Assembly: GCA_016712275.1 (NCBI GenBank)
Contig: JADJRI010000006.1
Coordinates: 62,001 to 126,000 of the forward strand
DNA length: 64,000 bases
Reading direction: 5' to 3'
From: Planctomycetota bacterium
Lineage (GTDB): Bacteria > Planctomycetota > Phycisphaerae > UBA1845 > UTPLA1
Shown: in pieces, positions 10,330 to 21,380 of the stretch
Numbering within the stretch: the first letter of the stretch is position 1
Layout: every line of letters starts with the position of its first letter
Program-made: the position numbers and the translations under genes
The notes under the pieces: model-generated
What the model was told of the DNA's origin: nothing
The model's input: the letters and a program-made list of their open reading frames with translations, nothing else
The model's database searches: none

Positions 10330-11135
10330 ATGAAGAGACACGCGAGCGTGTGGTTGGTGGCAGTAGCACTGGTCTATGGTGCTGCGGGGACGGGATGCGC
10401 CAAACCTGAAAGGTGGGACTACACGGGGCCGCGCGTTTATTTGATTCATGGCGATGCGTTGGATGAATCAGACGGGCTTGATCTGATTTGCGAGGAATTG
10501 GAAAAGCACGAAATCAACGCGCGAACCTACGGGCCTGAAAACTGGCTTCAGATCGTAGCGGACATCGATGCCGCTCCGCAGGAGGAGGCGATTCTGGTGG
10601 GGCATGGGCATGGCGCCTTTCTGGCGACACAGGTCGCGCGGCACTATGCGCAGCGCGGCAATGGAAAATTCATCGAGGCCGTGATCGCATTGGATGCTTA
10701 CAACAAGGACTGGCCGCACAATGCGTATGAAGCCGGTTTTCGCGAGCCGCATTCGAAGCCGATGGCGATTCCGATTTCGCACAGCGTCTTGCGGGTGAGG
10801 AACTTTAATCAATGCAATCCGGACAGCCGCCGATGGGGGCGGACCTGGTATCGACGCGCGGGTCGAATCTGGCCAATGCGCATCCCTACTATTGGTATGA
10901 CGATTGGTGGAATCGACGGGGTGTGACCGGCCAATTGCTGTCGCAAGAAGTGACCAGCGAAGATGTGTGGCATGAGACCATTGATAATGATGCGGAGCTG
11001 GTGGAGCGCGTGATTCAACTTTGCAGGCGTGCGGCGCTTTCGCCGTATCACTATACGCCGTTGGAGCATCATCCGATTGTGTCGCCAATGCGGGGCGGCG
11101 AGGGCAAGGGGCGGTCGGGAAAAACGGCGGCGTGA
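10330..11135 (+). CDS. Exported alpha/beta-hydrolase-like lipoprotein (one frame break)
   Basis: The ATG at 10330 starts a signal sequence ending in a lipobox-like GAAGTGC. The mature part begins with a typical alpha/beta-hydrolase strand (VYLIHGDAL) and then has the nucleophile-elbow-like ILVGHGHGAFLATQVA. Here the usual GxSxG serine position is His (G-H-G-H-G), so hydrolase activity is doubtful. The frame breaks at about 10812-10818. The downstream frame continues with ADLVSTRGSNLANAHPYYWY, a Trp/Tyr-rich stretch plausible as a planctomycete lipoprotein, to the stop at 11135. The 186 bases before the gene hold nothing I can name. Confidence 0.55.
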
Positions 11136-11237
11136 GGGATGCACGGTGCGGTGTTACAATACCTCACCTATCAATCGAAGGGTATTCGTTTCATTTCGCA
11201 TTTCATAGAAGTCGGAAGCGGGCAAGCAATTGGGTAA

Positions 11238-12173
11238 TTGACTTTCCCCGCCTTCGCGCCGAACGTATCCAACGTGAAACGCGGATCGAAATCCAATCTG
11301 AAGTCTGACGCGGGGCACAAGGATCGCGTGGAGCGACGTCGCGAACGCGGCGGCGCGAGTGGTTCGACGATCGGCGCGCGCCGGGGTCCGTGGGGCATGA
11401 CATTTCTTGCGGCCGGCCTGGCCTGCATGGCGACGATTCTCTTTGCGTTCATGTTCCGGCAGCCTGCATCGATGGTGGGGGCGATCAGCCGTGTGGAGGC
11501 GAGCCGTGCGGCCTGGGGGGAGATCGAAGATAGGTTTAAGCAGTTGCTGAATTCGGATACGGACGGAAGCGGGCGCGGCGCCGTGGCGGGGTTGTTGAAC
11601 CGGGTCCATGCGGTGGCCGAAGGACGGGCTGATGCGGGCAAGTCTTTTGATGATTCCATCAGTTATGTTGCGGTGGATTCCACTAATCTCGTGTCGCGGA
11701 TTGCATATGCACTGTTGCAAGACATGAAGAATGAGGCATCAACCGTCGCGGCAAGCGGGCCGGCCGGCGGGAGCGCCGATGCGATGACGCGATTCCTCGC
11801 GATGCGCGAGATTGTCGAGGGGGCGTCGGCGGTGAATCGGGCGGCCATTTACAATGCGTCGCTGTTCGATGCGTGGCGCAGCTCGCTGGATGGACACTTT
11901 GCGCGGCCGGATGTTGCGGCGTCGCTCGCGATGCAAACGCGATATTTCATGCGCGGGGATTTGCGCATCGGTTGCTGGACCGTGCTGCCATTGCTTTCAG
12001 ATCGGCTGATGTCACTCGCGCGTGAATTGCGCGCTGCCGGATTCGCGCCCGAGGCCGATGCCTGTGCGCGATGGGTGGCGCGGTGCATGCTGGGTGTCTT
12101 GCGAACGGAGCGAGACGCGCCAACGCGACTATTGGCGGCGGACCTGATGGGCGCGGGCGGCGGTCGGCGCTGA
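11238..12173 (+). CDS. Hypothetical single-pass membrane protein
   Basis: About 311 residues if the TTG at 11238 is used; GTG at 11274 and ATG at 11397 are alternative in-frame starts and none has a clear ribosome binding site. A basic N-terminal stretch (RVERRRERGG) precedes one membrane segment (FLAAGLACMATILFAFMF), giving an N-in topology with the helical remainder outside. I recognise no domain. The next gene begins 7 bases after the stop and that gene overlaps cinA by 4 bases, so the three look like one operon. Confidence 0.6.
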   Translation: MTFPAFAPNVSNVKRGSKSNLKSDAGHKDRVERRRERGGASGSTIGARRGPWGMTFLAAGLACMATILFAFMFRQPASMVGAISRVEASRAAWGEIEDRFKQLLNSDTDGSGRGAVAGLLNRVHAVAEGRADAGKSFDDSISYVAVDSTNLVSRIAYALLQDMKNEASTVAASGPAGGSADAMTRFLAMREIVEGASAVNRAAIYNASLFDAWRSSLDGHFARPDVAASLAMQTRYFMRGDLRIGCWTVLPLLSDRLMSLARELRAAGFAPEADACARWVARCMLGVLRTERDAPTRLLAADLMGAGGGRR

Positions 12174-12180
12174 TGCAAAA

Positions 12181-13035
12181 GTGATTCGCAATTCGGCCGA
12201 GCGGTTCCGGCGAGATTTTCATTTGGCGGCCGATCGTGCGAGTATCGATTCTTGCGATCAGGGGTATGTGAGCGCCAAGAGTGTTGCTCCGGGCGAGTTT
12301 CGGACGGCGGCGGCGCTATTGATCGGCAGCGTGTCGCTCGCGCTAATCGGGGCCGGCGCGGCCGCCGCATTTCTCATCACGATAATGGTACTCCCGTTTG
12401 TTGCGTTCTGGCGATGGCGGCGGGGAACAACGATCTCCCACGTTCATGCCGTTGAATTGGCACCCAAGAAATCCGGTCGCATGGAATGGGTTGTCGCGGC
12501 GTCACTCTCAATTGCAGCGTGCGGCATTTTGACGTACCGGCTTGCAACGGACCGATTCTATTCCGAGTCGATCGGTGTATATCTCGCCATTCTCCTGGCC
12601 GGCGCGGGCAGTGCCATTGCCTTGGCGGTCGGCTCGCTTCATGGTAAAGGGCGCTTGCTGACAGCGATGCCCATTCTGGCCTTCGTATTACTGTTGCTGC
12701 TGCCGGTTTCGGTTCATGCGTGGTCGGCCCGGTTTTTGAGTCTTACGCTCGGAAGTGAATTTGTCGCACTGACCATTGTGGTCGGCCTTGTGGCGACGGC
12801 GGCGATCCTCGCCGGCATACCGTTGAAATCGATCGCCCGCGGATCGGCGATGGTGTGGCTGGTCGGCATGGTGTTGGCCAATGTTGTATTTCTGGCCCAC
12901 GGCGCGGCAGACAAGAAGTACTCGACGGCCGCGGCCGCGGGTTATTTGGATGAAGTGGCAGCCCGGTTGGGGGCAAATTGGGAGCAGACCTACTTTAAGG
13001 AAGCGATCGAGCGCTATGATGTGACCGCACCATGA
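12181..13035 (+). CDS. Hypothetical multi-pass membrane protein
   Basis: A 284-residue protein starting at GTG 12181. It has about seven hydrophobic segments, for example LLIGSVSLALIGAGAAAAFL, WVVAASLSIAACGILTY, AILLAGAGSAIALAVGSL, LLTAMPILAFVLLLLLPV and ALTIVVGLVATAAILAG. The soluble C-terminal tail ends just inside the cinA start (ATGA overlap at 13032-13035), so translation of the two is probably coupled. No family is recognised. The operon with cinA does not by itself explain the role. Confidence 0.6.
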   Translation: MIRNSAERFRRDFHLAADRASIDSCDQGYVSAKSVAPGEFRTAAALLIGSVSLALIGAGAAAAFLITIMVLPFVAFWRWRRGTTISHVHAVELAPKKSGRMEWVVAASLSIAACGILTYRLATDRFYSESIGVYLAILLAGAGSAIALAVGSLHGKGRLLTAMPILAFVLLLLLPVSVHAWSARFLSLTLGSEFVALTIVVGLVATAAILAGIPLKSIARGSAMVWLVGMVLANVVFLAHGAADKKYSTAAAAGYLDEVAARLGANWEQTYFKEAIERYDVTAP

Positions 13036-14276
13036 TCGCACAACTCATCAGCATAGGAAATGAACTCACCGGCGGACAGACGGTGGATACGAATTCGCCG
13101 TGGCTGGCGCAGCAGTTGGCCTCGCTGGGCGTGCGATGTGTCCGGCATGTCAGCATCGCCGATGAATTGGAGCCGATTCGCGACGCAATCGTCGAGGCTT
13201 CGCGCGCGGCGGACGTGGTGCTGATCACGGGGGGGCTGGGGCCGACACCGGACGATCTGACCCGGGAAGCTCTGGCTACGGCGATGGGAGTGCCACTGCG
13301 GTTGCATACGCCGAGCCTGATTCATATCGAAGAGTACTTCAAGCGGCGCGGCCGAACGATGCACCCGGCCAATCGGCAACAGGCGATGATCCCTGAAGGC
13401 GCGAATGCCATTGAAAATCCACATGGCACGGCGCCGGGGATTTCGGCGAGACTAAGTCGCGCGGCCGTCTTCTGTATGCCCGGTGTGCCGTATGAAATGA
13501 AGGAAATGTGGCAGCGCGGCGTACGGCCGGAGCTGGAAACGGGTGCCGGCAGACTGGTGCAGGAGCGGATTCTGCGGACTTTCGGCATGAGCGAGTCGGA
13601 GGTCGGCGAGCGGATCGGCGATTTGATGCGGCGCGATCGCAATCCTACGGTAGGCACCAGTGCGGCGGAGTTGATCATTTCGATTCGAATCGTGGCGGAG
13701 GCGGACCACGCGGAAGCATGTCAGGGGATGATCGACGCCGATGCGACGGAGATTCGCAAGCGATTGGGCGATGTCGTCTACGGCGAGGCGGATGAGACGC
13801 TGGCGACAGCGGTAGGGCGGCTGCTCATCGAGCGACGGCAGACGATTTCCACGGCGGAATCGTGCACCGGCGGTTTGATCGCCAAGCGATTGACCGATGT
13901 GTCCGGTTCGAGTGGCTACATGTTGCAAGGATTCGTGACATATTCAAATGAAGCGAAGTCGCGCCTGCTGGGCGTGCCGTCGGAATTGATTGCGACCCAA
14001 GGGGCGGTGAGTCGCGAGACTGCGGAAGCGATGGCGGAGCAATGTCGTCGCGCGTCCGGCACGGACTATGCGATTGCGGTGACCGGCATTGCCGGACCGA
14101 CAGGCGGCACGCCGGAGAAGCCGGTGGGGCTGGTGTTTGTGGCGCTGGCGTCGGCCGGGAAAACAATTGTGAAAGAGCTTCGGCTTGGCGATAATCTGCG
14201 GCGCGAACAAGTGCGGGATCGGACGGCGAAGGCGGCTTTGAATCTCTTGCGGTTGAGTTTGATTCGGACCTGTTGA
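13032..14276 (+). CDS. cinA: CinA family: nicotinamide mononucleotide deamidase / competence-damage protein
   Basis: A 414-residue full-length CinA. The N-terminal MoCF-like (ADP-ribose pyrophosphatase-type) domain has ISIGNELTGGQTVDTNS (residues 7-23) and ITGGLGPTPDDLTREAL (65-81). The C-terminal amidase domain has TAESCTGG (274-281) and the conserved VTGIAGPTGGTPEKPVG loop. The C-terminal domain converts nicotinamide mononucleotide to nicotinate mononucleotide in the pyridine nucleotide cycle. The N-terminal domain is linked to ADP-ribose hydrolysis. The start overlaps the preceding membrane-protein gene by ATGA. It is complete and unbroken. Confidence 0.92.
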   Translation: MIAQLISIGNELTGGQTVDTNSPWLAQQLASLGVRCVRHVSIADELEPIRDAIVEASRAADVVLITGGLGPTPDDLTREALATAMGVPLRLHTPSLIHIEEYFKRRGRTMHPANRQQAMIPEGANAIENPHGTAPGISARLSRAAVFCMPGVPYEMKEMWQRGVRPELETGAGRLVQERILRTFGMSESEVGERIGDLMRRDRNPTVGTSAAELIISIRIVAEADHAEACQGMIDADATEIRKRLGDVVYGEADETLATAVGRLLIERRQTISTAESCTGGLIAKRLTDVSGSSGYMLQGFVTYSNEAKSRLLGVPSELIATQGAVSRETAEAMAEQCRRASGTDYAIAVTGIAGPTGGTPEKPVGLVFVALASAGKTIVKELRLGDNLRREQVRDRTAKAALNLLRLSLIRTC

Positions 14277-14313
14277 ACAGCTTAGCGTGAGACCAGGTGG
14301 ATCAGGCATTGCA

Positions 14314-15978
14314 TTAATTGCCGAGTAGGTCTGCGACAAAGATCGCGGTGTCGGCTGCGTTTATTTCTCCACTGGCGTCGCAATCCGACCTGCGTTGTTG
14401 ATCTGAATTCGGGTTGGTTCCGAGCAGCGCCGAAACAAACGGCTCGATATCGCGGCCATTTGCAAGGCCATCGCCATCGATATCGCCGTGAATAAACTGC
14501 ATGGCCGCCATCACGTCCATGATTCCATAGCCGCGAATGTACTGCGGGTCGAAATTTGAATTCGCGAGAAAATCATCCGCGGTCTGAAAGAGCGCCCGGC
14601 GCACTTTGTCTGCGGACCAATCGGGGTGCGCCTGCAGAATCAGCGCGACACCACCGGCGACAAGCGGTGTCGAAAGCGACGTCCCATTGACACCAACAAT
14701 GTTCGTATTCGTGCTGAAGCTGACCGTTTGCGTGGCGACGCCCCTGGCGAGAATCTCAGGCTTAACCCGACCATCGGCAGTCGGCCCGTCGGATGAAAAC
14801 GAAGCGATCGTGCCTTCGGAGTTCACCGCCCCGCACGTGAGCACCAGCGGCGCGTCCGAGGGTGCGATGAGACTCGATGTGGCCGGGTCGGCATCGTGGC
14901 CGGAATTCCCGGCGGCCGTGCAGCAGATGAGGCCGTGGGCGATGGCGGCGTTTACGGCGATGGTGGTGATGGCGGTGTTTCCATCGAGATCGTTCTGGGT
15001 GTACCAGTCTATATAGCCCAGCGAGCTGGTGGCCATATCGGCGCCGAGGCTTTCGATCCATTCCAGGCCGGCGACATAGTTGTCCTCTTCGGCTGGGACT
15101 TCCTGGCTGATATCCTCTGTCTTGGCGAGAATGAAAGACGCGTCAAAAGCGCCGCCGACGAGAATCGTGGGATGGTAAGCACCAAGCGTTCCGAGGATGT
15201 AGGTGCCGTGGGAGGATTGATCGGCCGCATCGCCCGGCTGTTGTGACGTGTCGCCGTCACTGGAAACGAAGTCGTGCTCCGCGACAATCTGCACCGGGTG
15301 TGCGCCGTTGGTTGTCTGGTTGAAAGCGGAATGGGTTCGATTAAAGCCGGTGTCGAGAATGCCGACGATGACGCCCGCGCCTGTGAAACCGGCATTGTGC
15401 GATTGAACGATTCCGATCTGATTGAGTTGATCGAATGAGGCTGCATACCACTCGGCGTCATGGTCTCGGGGCGATACTTGGTCTGTAACCATTTCAATAA
15501 TGGGATCGCGTGGCGCGGCGCGGGCGACCGGCTGCACGCGACGGACAAAGGGCAACGCTGCGATTTCCTGAATCTGTCGGGCCGTGGCATCGACGCTCAT
15601 TGCATTGGCCCACCGGCTTTGATGACGAAGCAAAGCGCCGGTGTTCCGCACGGCGGCGACATATTCGACGCAGACCGGCAGATCCTGATATGCCAACATC
15701 GCGGCACCCGATCCGCGCAGCGCACGGCGATGCAAGGTTCGCTGCGGCAATTCGGCGCGGCGGTTTGCGATACGTCGATTCAAGTCGGCCTGGGTGAAGA
15801 CGGCCTTGTCGGTGAAGAGAATCCAGATACGAATTGGGCGAAGAGGTGAATCGGTCACCATGGCTGAGAGCGGCTCTGAGATAACCGGGTCACTTTTTCC
15901 GGTGAAATAGAGGGGCTGCGCGACGACGGGTGCTTGCCCAATCAGAAAATTCAGGACCAGAGCGCAAACTATTTCCAC
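14314..15978 (-). CDS. Secreted subtilisin-like serine protease (S8) with dockerin-like C-terminus
   Basis: A 554-residue exported protease. The signal peptide is at residues 1-20 and a propeptide of about 150 residues follows. The catalytic triad is visible: Asp209 in VGILDTGF, His257 in SSHGTY and Ser434 in NGTSLSTPLVAGG. The oxyanion Asn is in AAGNSG (358). The C-terminus carries two dockerin-like calcium repeats, GDIDGDGLANGRDIEPFVSA and DCDASGEINAADTAIFVADL. They match the tail of the FG-GAP/S11 protein in form. The repeats suggest retention in a surface or extracellular complex. It converges with cinA after 37 bases. Confidence 0.88.
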   Translation of the reverse strand: MEIVCALVLNFLIGQAPVVAQPLYFTGKSDPVISEPLSAMVTDSPLRPIRIWILFTDKAVFTQADLNRRIANRRAELPQRTLHRRALRGSGAAMLAYQDLPVCVEYVAAVRNTGALLRHQSRWANAMSVDATARQIQEIAALPFVRRVQPVARAAPRDPIIEMVTDQVSPRDHDAEWYAASFDQLNQIGIVQSHNAGFTGAGVIVGILDTGFNRTHSAFNQTTNGAHPVQIVAEHDFVSSDGDTSQQPGDAADQSSHGTYILGTLGAYHPTILVGGAFDASFILAKTEDISQEVPAEEDNYVAGLEWIESLGADMATSSLGYIDWYTQNDLDGNTAITTIAVNAAIAHGLICCTAAGNSGHDADPATSSLIAPSDAPLVLTCGAVNSEGTIASFSSDGPTADGRVKPEILARGVATQTVSFSTNTNIVGVNGTSLSTPLVAGGVALILQAHPDWSADKVRRALFQTADDFLANSNFDPQYIRGYGIMDVMAAMQFIHGDIDGDGLANGRDIEPFVSALLGTNPNSDQQRRSDCDASGEINAADTAIFVADLLGN

Positions 15979-16251
15979 GATTCCCCACTCCTAACTCGAA
16001 GTAACTGCCAACGTCGGTTCGTCGGCTCCGACCGAGAGTTGATCGGTAGCCCCAATTATACCGCAAATGGTTTAATATTACGGTATCCATGAGAATTGTG
16101 ATCGGTGGGGTAGGACGGGTATGATCGTCAGCCGAATGCGACCGGACGATCATGTCGAGTCGCAAAGCAGCCGTCATTCATGAAGGTGCAAATCGCAACC
16201 GGCGGCCAAGGCCGAGAATGCGGTTTTGCTGCCGTTTGGAGGAATCTCAAC

Positions 16252-19200
16252 ATGTTCAAGCAAAACATCGCTTCTAGCCACCAACGTGCCGGAATGAGCC
16301 GCATGCGCAGAGTCGTTTCGACTCTTACGCTCATGGTCCTGATGACGGCCGGTCCGATACGGCTGGCCGGTGACGAGCCAAAGCGGGAAGAACCCCAAAA
16401 GAAGAAAGTTGTCGAGTCCGGCGCTCGCGTCGATGGAGACAAAAGCGGCCGCAAGTACGACCTTTCCAAGGACCATGTTCTTTACTGCGTCGGATATGCC
16501 CACTTGGATACCCAATGGCGATGGGATTTTTGCACGACCATCGATCGCTTCATTGCCGACACGTTAGATGAGAATTTCGCCCGCTTCGACAAGCATCCCG
16601 GCTATGTCTCGGCTCGTCGGTGGATGAGGGCGATGTCAACGTGCCGTCAGCGGAGGCGGTCATTCGTCAGGTGCTCTACGGCAACGAGTTTTTCCGCAAA
16701 GAGTTTGGCAAGGAGAGCGTCGATTTTATGCTTCCGGACTGCTTCGGCTTTCCGGCGTCGATGCCGAGCATCTGGGCGCATTGCGGACTGATCGGATTTT
16801 CCACGCAGAAGCTGACGTGGGGTTCGGCCGTGGGTATTCCCTTTAAGATCGGCGTGTGGGAGGGGCCGGACGGCAAGGGCGTGATCGCGGCACTCGATCC
16901 GGGGCCGTATGTCGGCGGCATCGAGGGTCGGGTGGATACGAATCCGCAATGGGTCGAGCGCGTCGAGAAAAACGGCGAGCGATACGGCGTCTATGCGGAC
17001 TATCACTATTACGGTGTGGGCGATCAGGGCGCGCCGCGCGAGAAGGACGTGGCGAATTATCTCGCCAGCATCGGCAACCCGGACGGCAAAATCATCGTCG
17101 CGCTAACTTCGTCGGACCAGATGTACAAGGACATCACCGCCGAGCAGCGCGCCCGGCTGCCTCGGTACAAGGGTGACATGCTCTTGACCGAGCATTCTGC
17201 AGGCACGCTGACCTCGCAGTCGTACATGAAGCGATGGAATCGTAAGAACGAACTGTTGGCGGATGCGGCGGAGCGTGTTGCGGTCGCGGCGCATCAACTG
17301 GGTAGGGCGGAGTATCCGCGCGAGAAGATCAATAAAGCATGGGTTCGCACACTGGCGAACCAGATGCACGACATTTTGCCGGGGACGAGCATTCCGGAGG
17401 CATATACGTTTTCGTGGAACGACGAGATCGTGGCATCGAATTTGTTTGCGGCCGTGCTGTCAGATTCCATCGGTGGAATAGCAAGCCAAATGGACACGAC
17501 GGCGAAAGGCATTCCGGTCATCGTTTACAACCCGCTCGCCATTGAGCGAGAGGACGTGGCCGAGGCCGAGATCCATTTCGGAAGTGATCTACCAAAATCC
17601 GTGTGCGTGTTCGACTCTGAAGGTCGCGAAAGGCCATCTCAAGTCATTTCGACCAAAGGGAGCGTGGCCAAGGTGTTGTTTCTCGCGAAAGTGCCGTCGG
17701 TGGGCCTGGCGGTCTACGATGTGCGGATGGCGGAGGAAGGCGAGTCCGATGCCGGCGGGCTAAAGGTCAGCAAAACGACATTGGAGAATGACCATTATCG
17801 CGTGACCGTGAACAAGGCCGGTGATGTTGCAAGTATCATCGATAAGAAAAACGGCAACCGCGAATTGCTCGCAAAGCCCGCTCAACTCGTGTTCACCTAC
17901 GAACGGCCGGCCCAATGGCCGGCATGGAACATGGACTGGGCGGATCGCCAAAAGCCGCCGATCGACGTGGTGAAGGGGCCGGTGGAAATTGAAATCGTCG
18001 AGCGCGGGCCGCTACGCGTCGCGCTGGAGATTCGGCGCAAGGCGCGGAACAGCTACATCACGCAGAGGATTCGGCTTTCGAGCGGTTCTGCCGGCGAGCG
18101 CATCGAGTTCGCCAACGAGATTGACTGGCAATCGGCTGAGGTCGCTTTGAAGGCGTCGTTTCCATTGGCCGCTTCGAATCCGAAGGCGACCTACAACTGG
18201 GGCATGGGGACGATCGAGCGCGGCAACAACGAGAAGACAAAGTACGAAGTGCCGTCGCACGAGTGGTTCGACCTGACCGACAAGTCTGGCGATTTCGGCG
18301 TCACCGTTCTCGAAGACAGCAAATTCGGTTCCGACAAGCCTGCGGATAACGAGGTGCGTCTGACGTTGCTTTACACGCCCGGCGTTCGATCCGGCTATCT
18401 CGATCAACACAGTCAGGATTGGGGACGGCACGAAATCCTCTATGGACTCTACGGTCATGATGACGATTGGCGTGGTGGCCGGAGCGAATGGCAAGGCCGG
18501 CGCCTCAACCAACCGCTCGCGACGTTTCAGGCGCCGTCGCACAAAGGTTTGCTCGGCAGAACATATTCGTCTGCCATCGTAAACACTCCACAGGTGGATA
18601 TCCGCGCGATCAAACTGGCCGAGCGGGATGATTGGACAATTGTGCGCGTGCAGGAACTATGGGGACACGATGCGAAAAACGTCACAGTTTCATTTGCGAA
18701 TCCAATTGCGGCGGCCTACGAAGTTAATGGACAGGAGCGGCGCATTGCTGATTTCAGTCCGAACGAAGGCAAACTGGTCTTCGATTTGACGCCCTTCAGT
18801 CCGCGCTCATTTGCTGTTAAGTTCGGCAACCAGCCAAGCGCCAATAGAAATACTTCTCTGGTTCAACTCGATCTCGATCTCGATTTCGACACCGACCTTT
18901 TCAGTTTCGATTCAAATCGTGCCGATGGCGCCATCGATGCTGAAGGTCGCACGTTTCCGGCAGAGGAATTGCCTTCGAAGATCGTCAATGATGGAATCGA
19001 GTTCAAACTCGGTTCCACTGCGGAAGGTCAAATGAACGCGATTTCCTGTGATGGGCAGCTCATTGACCTTCCTCCACCCAATGGCGCGGGCTGGCAATTG
19101 AACCTTTTGATCACCGCGGAAGCGGACACAACCGGTGAATTCTTGATTGGTGAGTCAGTTTCCAAGCTCCCGGTTCAGTCTTGGACTGGCTTTGTTGGCC

Positions 19201-20165
19201 AGTTCGATAATCGAATCTGGGATAGGCCGTTCGAGGAAGTCGATTTCAAGACCGAGGGTAATGTGATTGGCTTTAAGACCGGCTACATCAAGCGAGACGA
19301 TATTGCGTGGTTTTGCACCCATCGGCACCATCCGAAACAAGGAAATGAAGCGTATCAATTCAGCTATTTATATCATTATCGCCTCACTGCCGGACCTGAA
19401 GCGACCACGATTACATTACCGAAAAACAAAAAGATAAAACTGCTGGCCGTCACGCGCACTCGAGTAATCAACGATGTCGTGATTCCGGCGCGTCCCCTTT
19501 ATGACGACTTCACCGGCCGCAAACCCATCGAGCTGCGCCACGTTTACCCTCTGCCCCCCAAGCCCGTCTTCGAAGGCGTGACGGCCGTCGGCAAAGTGAC
19601 GCTCGACCGCAAGGACAGTTTCGAATCGCTCTCGATGGGCCCGCCGTCGACCACGGACTATGCCGACGCCGCGTCGAAGAACGGCGTGAAGTTCAAGTAT
19701 TTCGATGTGGATGGCAAGTATCGGCCGCACGGTTCGTCCGGTGCGGTCGACGGCGTTTTCGTCCGGCTCAACGACGGCGAGGCCGCCCGGAAGGATGACG
19801 ACACCAAGCGGTGCGTCTGGTACGACGGCGAAGGGCGGTTTTACTGCGACCTCGGCAAACCACTCGCGATCGACCGCGTGAACACCTTTTCGTGGCACCG
19901 CTCCAACCGCGCGCTTCAGAATTTCTCGCTATGGGGCTCAACCAGCGAGAAAATGCCCAGTGCGGAAATCACCCATGAGAAGCACGATGGCTGGACGCTC
20001 CTCGGTGTCGTGAACTCGAAGGAGCTTGGCGAAGGCGGTATACACGGTTCGACGGTCACCGGCGCGAACGGCGCACTCGGCGAATACCGCTGGCTGCTCT
20101 GGGTAGCGCAGAATATGGGAGAGGGCACCTTCTTTACCGAGATCGACGTGATTGAGGCCAAGTGA
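16252..20165 (+). CDS. Exported glycoside hydrolase family 38 (alpha-mannosidase), with frame break and internal gap
   Basis: The ATG at 16252 follows GGAGG (16238-16242) and opens a signal peptide. The GH38 signature HLDTQWRWDF is in the first frame. At about 16605-16620 the frame changes to one beginning VDEGDVNVPSAEAVIRQVLY, followed by the nucleophile region LPDCFGFPASMPS and QKLTWGSAVG. In GH38 relatives some 30-45 residues lie between 'HPGYV' and 'SSVDEGDVN'. Here they are nearly absent, so the break is a deletion as well as a shift. Further on come HSAGTLTSQSYMKRWNRKNE, MHDILPGTSIPEAY, a beta-sandwich region and a C-terminal discoidin-like domain. The enzyme removes alpha-mannosyl residues from glycans, probably in the periplasm. 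Confidence 0.82.
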
Positions 20166-20166
20166 C

Positions 20167-21321
20167 ATGACGTTGCCGTGGTTTAATTCTAGGGCGACTC
20201 AGAGCCAAGTGACGCTCGCTTGCATCATCAGTGCATGCCTGTTTCACGTCTGCTCACTGCCCGCCAATGGGCACGCCATATTGTTGAGCCGCGGCACTGT
20301 CGTGGCCCATCCGGACCGCGTGACGGCCGTCATCGAAGTTTCCTCGGAAGATTTTGTTCACTACCACCACCTGCAAACCAAGGGAGACACTGTCGCGGCC
20401 GTTGATGTTCGCGAAGCCATCGAGCTGCACCGCGCCTATCTTCTCGAGCGATTCAGCATTCGCGACGGCCGTGGCGACAGGTTGAGCGGCCGGGTGTTGG
20501 CTGTTCGATTTGATTTGCCGGACGGCGAGCGTATTGGCTTTCTCGAGCTGCGCAAGATCCTTGTCACCTACACGATTGACTATGCAGTCCGTGAATCTCC
20601 GCGCTTTATCACACTTCAGCAGCGGTTCGGCGACGACACGACGGCAGTGCCGTCGCAATTGGTGCTCTCGGTTCGATCGGCCGACAGCCCGTCGGGCCGG
20701 ATGATTCAGTTGACGAGCGGCGGGAATTTTGAGACCGTCGATCTGCAGCGATGCGACGCTGCCCGCGTTGATGGTTCAAGCCAAGTCGCAGAGGGCGAGA
20801 CCTCGGGCGAACGGGCATTCGTGATGGGAGCCGGCCGATTTAATGAGATCGTCGGCGTCGTTAAACGCGATCCCGCCGGATGTATCGTCGACGTGTTTAT
20901 TCCGCTCACGTTGCTGGAGACATTCATGCCGGTGCCGAGGTCGGAAGTTGATTTCCTGTCGGCCACTGAGATTACGACGCAGTGTGCCGCGCTCAAGGCA
21001 TACTTTTCCGACAAGCCGCCGGCGGTATTTCTTCGTCAAGGCGGCGTCGAAACAGAATCGACCATTGAGCGCGTCGCGTTTCTAGCGCCGTGGCAATGGC
21101 GGATGGAAGATGTAGCGGCCGCACCGCGACGGCTAGGCGCATGGTCGTCGCGAATTGTCGTTCGTGTGCGATGCGACGCGCCGGACGTAGCGGAGCTCGA
21201 TTGGCGGCTCCTCAATGCGGCGGTGATGAACGCGACGCTTCAGCAGGTCGTCAATGGGAACCCGTGCCGCGAGGAGCCGGTGTTCACGGGTGACACGCGT
21301 GTGGCGCTAAGAACTCTGTGA
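20167..21321 (+). CDS. Hypothetical exported protein
   Basis: A 384-residue protein from the ATG at 20167, immediately after the GH38 stop (20163-20165), so the two are likely co-transcribed. The N-terminus has a hydrophobic export signal (VTLACIISACLFHVCSL). The mature part is a mixed beta-rich sequence with many Val and Arg residues, and no motif I can assign. Its position between two sugar-hydrolase genes hints at a role in glycan use, but this is only context. An earlier in-frame TTG at 20152 overlaps GH38 and is less likely. Confidence 0.6.
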   Translation: MTLPWFNSRATQSQVTLACIISACLFHVCSLPANGHAILLSRGTVVAHPDRVTAVIEVSSEDFVHYHHLQTKGDTVAAVDVREAIELHRAYLLERFSIRDGRGDRLSGRVLAVRFDLPDGERIGFLELRKILVTYTIDYAVRESPRFITLQQRFGDDTTAVPSQLVLSVRSADSPSGRMIQLTSGGNFETVDLQRCDAARVDGSSQVAEGETSGERAFVMGAGRFNEIVGVVKRDPAGCIVDVFIPLTLLETFMPVPRSEVDFLSATEITTQCAALKAYFSDKPPAVFLRQGGVETESTIERVAFLAPWQWRMEDVAAAPRRLGAWSSRIVVRVRCDAPDVAELDWRLLNAAVMNATLQQVVNGNPCREEPVFTGDTRVALRTL

Positions 21322-21380
21322 CTCGATCAGCTGGCGATTCATTCGCGGGATTTCTGCTGCGCCGTGAAACGACTCCCTGT

